From NCBI GenBank assembly GCA_030539985.1, contig JAUNXD010000118.1, positions 1-5,608 of the forward strand: a stretch of 5,608 bases of DNA. The letters run 5' to 3'. The DNA comes from Methanobrevibacter sp. (GTDB taxonomy: Archaea > Methanobacteriota > Methanobacteria > Methanobacteriales > Methanobacteriaceae). Within the stretch, counting starts at the first letter, position 1. The number at the start of each line of letters is the position of its first letter. The notes beneath the pieces were generated by a model. It had not been told where the DNA came from. It made no database searches and was given only the letters and a program-made list of their open reading frames with translations. Below are positions 5,382-5,608 of the stretch, in pieces. The translations under genes and the position numbers were made by a program.

Positions 5382-5608
5382 ATGGCAAATCAACCAATAT
5401 TTATCCTTCCTGAAGGGACTGAAAGATATTCAAAAAGAGATGCTTTAAGAATGAATATCACAGCTGCTAAAGTATTGGCAGGTATTGTAAGAACCACTCT
5501 CGGTCCTAAAGGTATGGACAAAATGTTAACAAGCTCATTAGGTGATGTAACTGTCACCAACGATGGTGCAACCATCATGAGAGAAATGGAAATCAATCAA
5601 CCTGCAGC
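5382..5608 (+). CDS. thsA: Thermosome subunit (group II chaperonin), N-terminal part
   Basis: The first 75 codons of an ATP-dependent archaeal chaperonin subunit that refolds proteins in a double-ring cytoplasmic complex; the 3' end is outside the window. The N-terminus (MANQPIFILPEGTERYSKRDALR) is typical. The equatorial ATP-binding motifs TTLGPKGMDKML (38-49) and VTNDGATIM (58-66) are present and unaltered, with Asp61 at the conserved nucleotide-binding position. The ATG at 5382 is fixed by AGGTGAT (5369-5375), 6 bases ahead. The choice between alpha and beta paralogue cannot be made from this fragment, so the symbol is tentative. The gene is divergent from the TPR gene and has its own TATA-like box and a palindrome at the promoter, consistent with independent, possibly heat-responsive control. 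Confidence 0.95.
   Translation, partial: MANQPIFILPEGTERYSKRDALRMNITAAKVLAGIVRTTLGPKGMDKMLTSSLGDVTVTNDGATIMREMEINQPA

Noticed and set aside
5390..5596. 68-residue minus-strand open frame inside the thermosome gene
   Set aside because: Antisense to the clearly conserved thermosome N-terminus.
1..5608. CRISPR, insertion sequence, phage, toxin-antitoxin or defence system
   Set aside because: No spaced repeats, transposase or integrase motifs, terminal inverted repeats, or recognisable defence domains were seen; gene content looks like core archaeal chromosome.

Overview
The window looks like an AT-rich euryarchaeal genome, most likely a methanogen of the order Methanobacteriales (Methanobrevibacter-like). 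The reasons are an archaeal group II chaperonin (thermosome), a class I archaeal HMG-CoA reductase, a DUF116 protein, Shine-Dalgarno sites of the archaeal GGTGAT type, and AT-rich TATA-like boxes ahead of genes. The genus is an inference from overall character; no marker in the window proves it.

Left part (1-2927, + strand): a tight gene run. It opens with the C-terminal 212 codons of a conserved protein I do not recognise. Next come the succinyl-CoA synthetase alpha subunit (sucD), HMG-CoA reductase (hmgA) and a 68-residue acidic orphan. Gaps are 10, 0 and 4 bases, so the four are probably one transcript whose promoter lies outside the window. The run pairs a step of the partial TCA cycle with the committed step of archaeal isoprenoid lipid synthesis. 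The beta subunit partner of sucD is not here.

Middle and right part (2924-5265, - strand): four genes read leftwards. In order of transcription they are a TPR-repeat protein, a 51-residue zinc-ribbon protein, an unrecognised 150-residue protein, and a membrane-anchored cysteine-rich DUF116 protein. A hairpin plus T-tract sits exactly between the zinc-ribbon gene and the 150-residue gene, dividing this run into two probable units. The last gene converges on the + strand run, and the two stop codons share one CTAG tetranucleotide.

Far right (5266-5608): a 116-base divergent intergenic region carries back-to-back TATA-like boxes and two short inverted repeats. It separates the TPR gene from the first 75 codons of a thermosome subunit gene that runs off the window.

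There is no RNA gene, CRISPR array, insertion sequence or phage gene, and no gene-free stretch above 300 bases. I see no convincing new multi-gene system. The most useful leads are the unrecognised gene tied to sucD-hmgA, the regulatory layout around the zinc-ribbon gene, and the TPR/thermosome divergent promoter.
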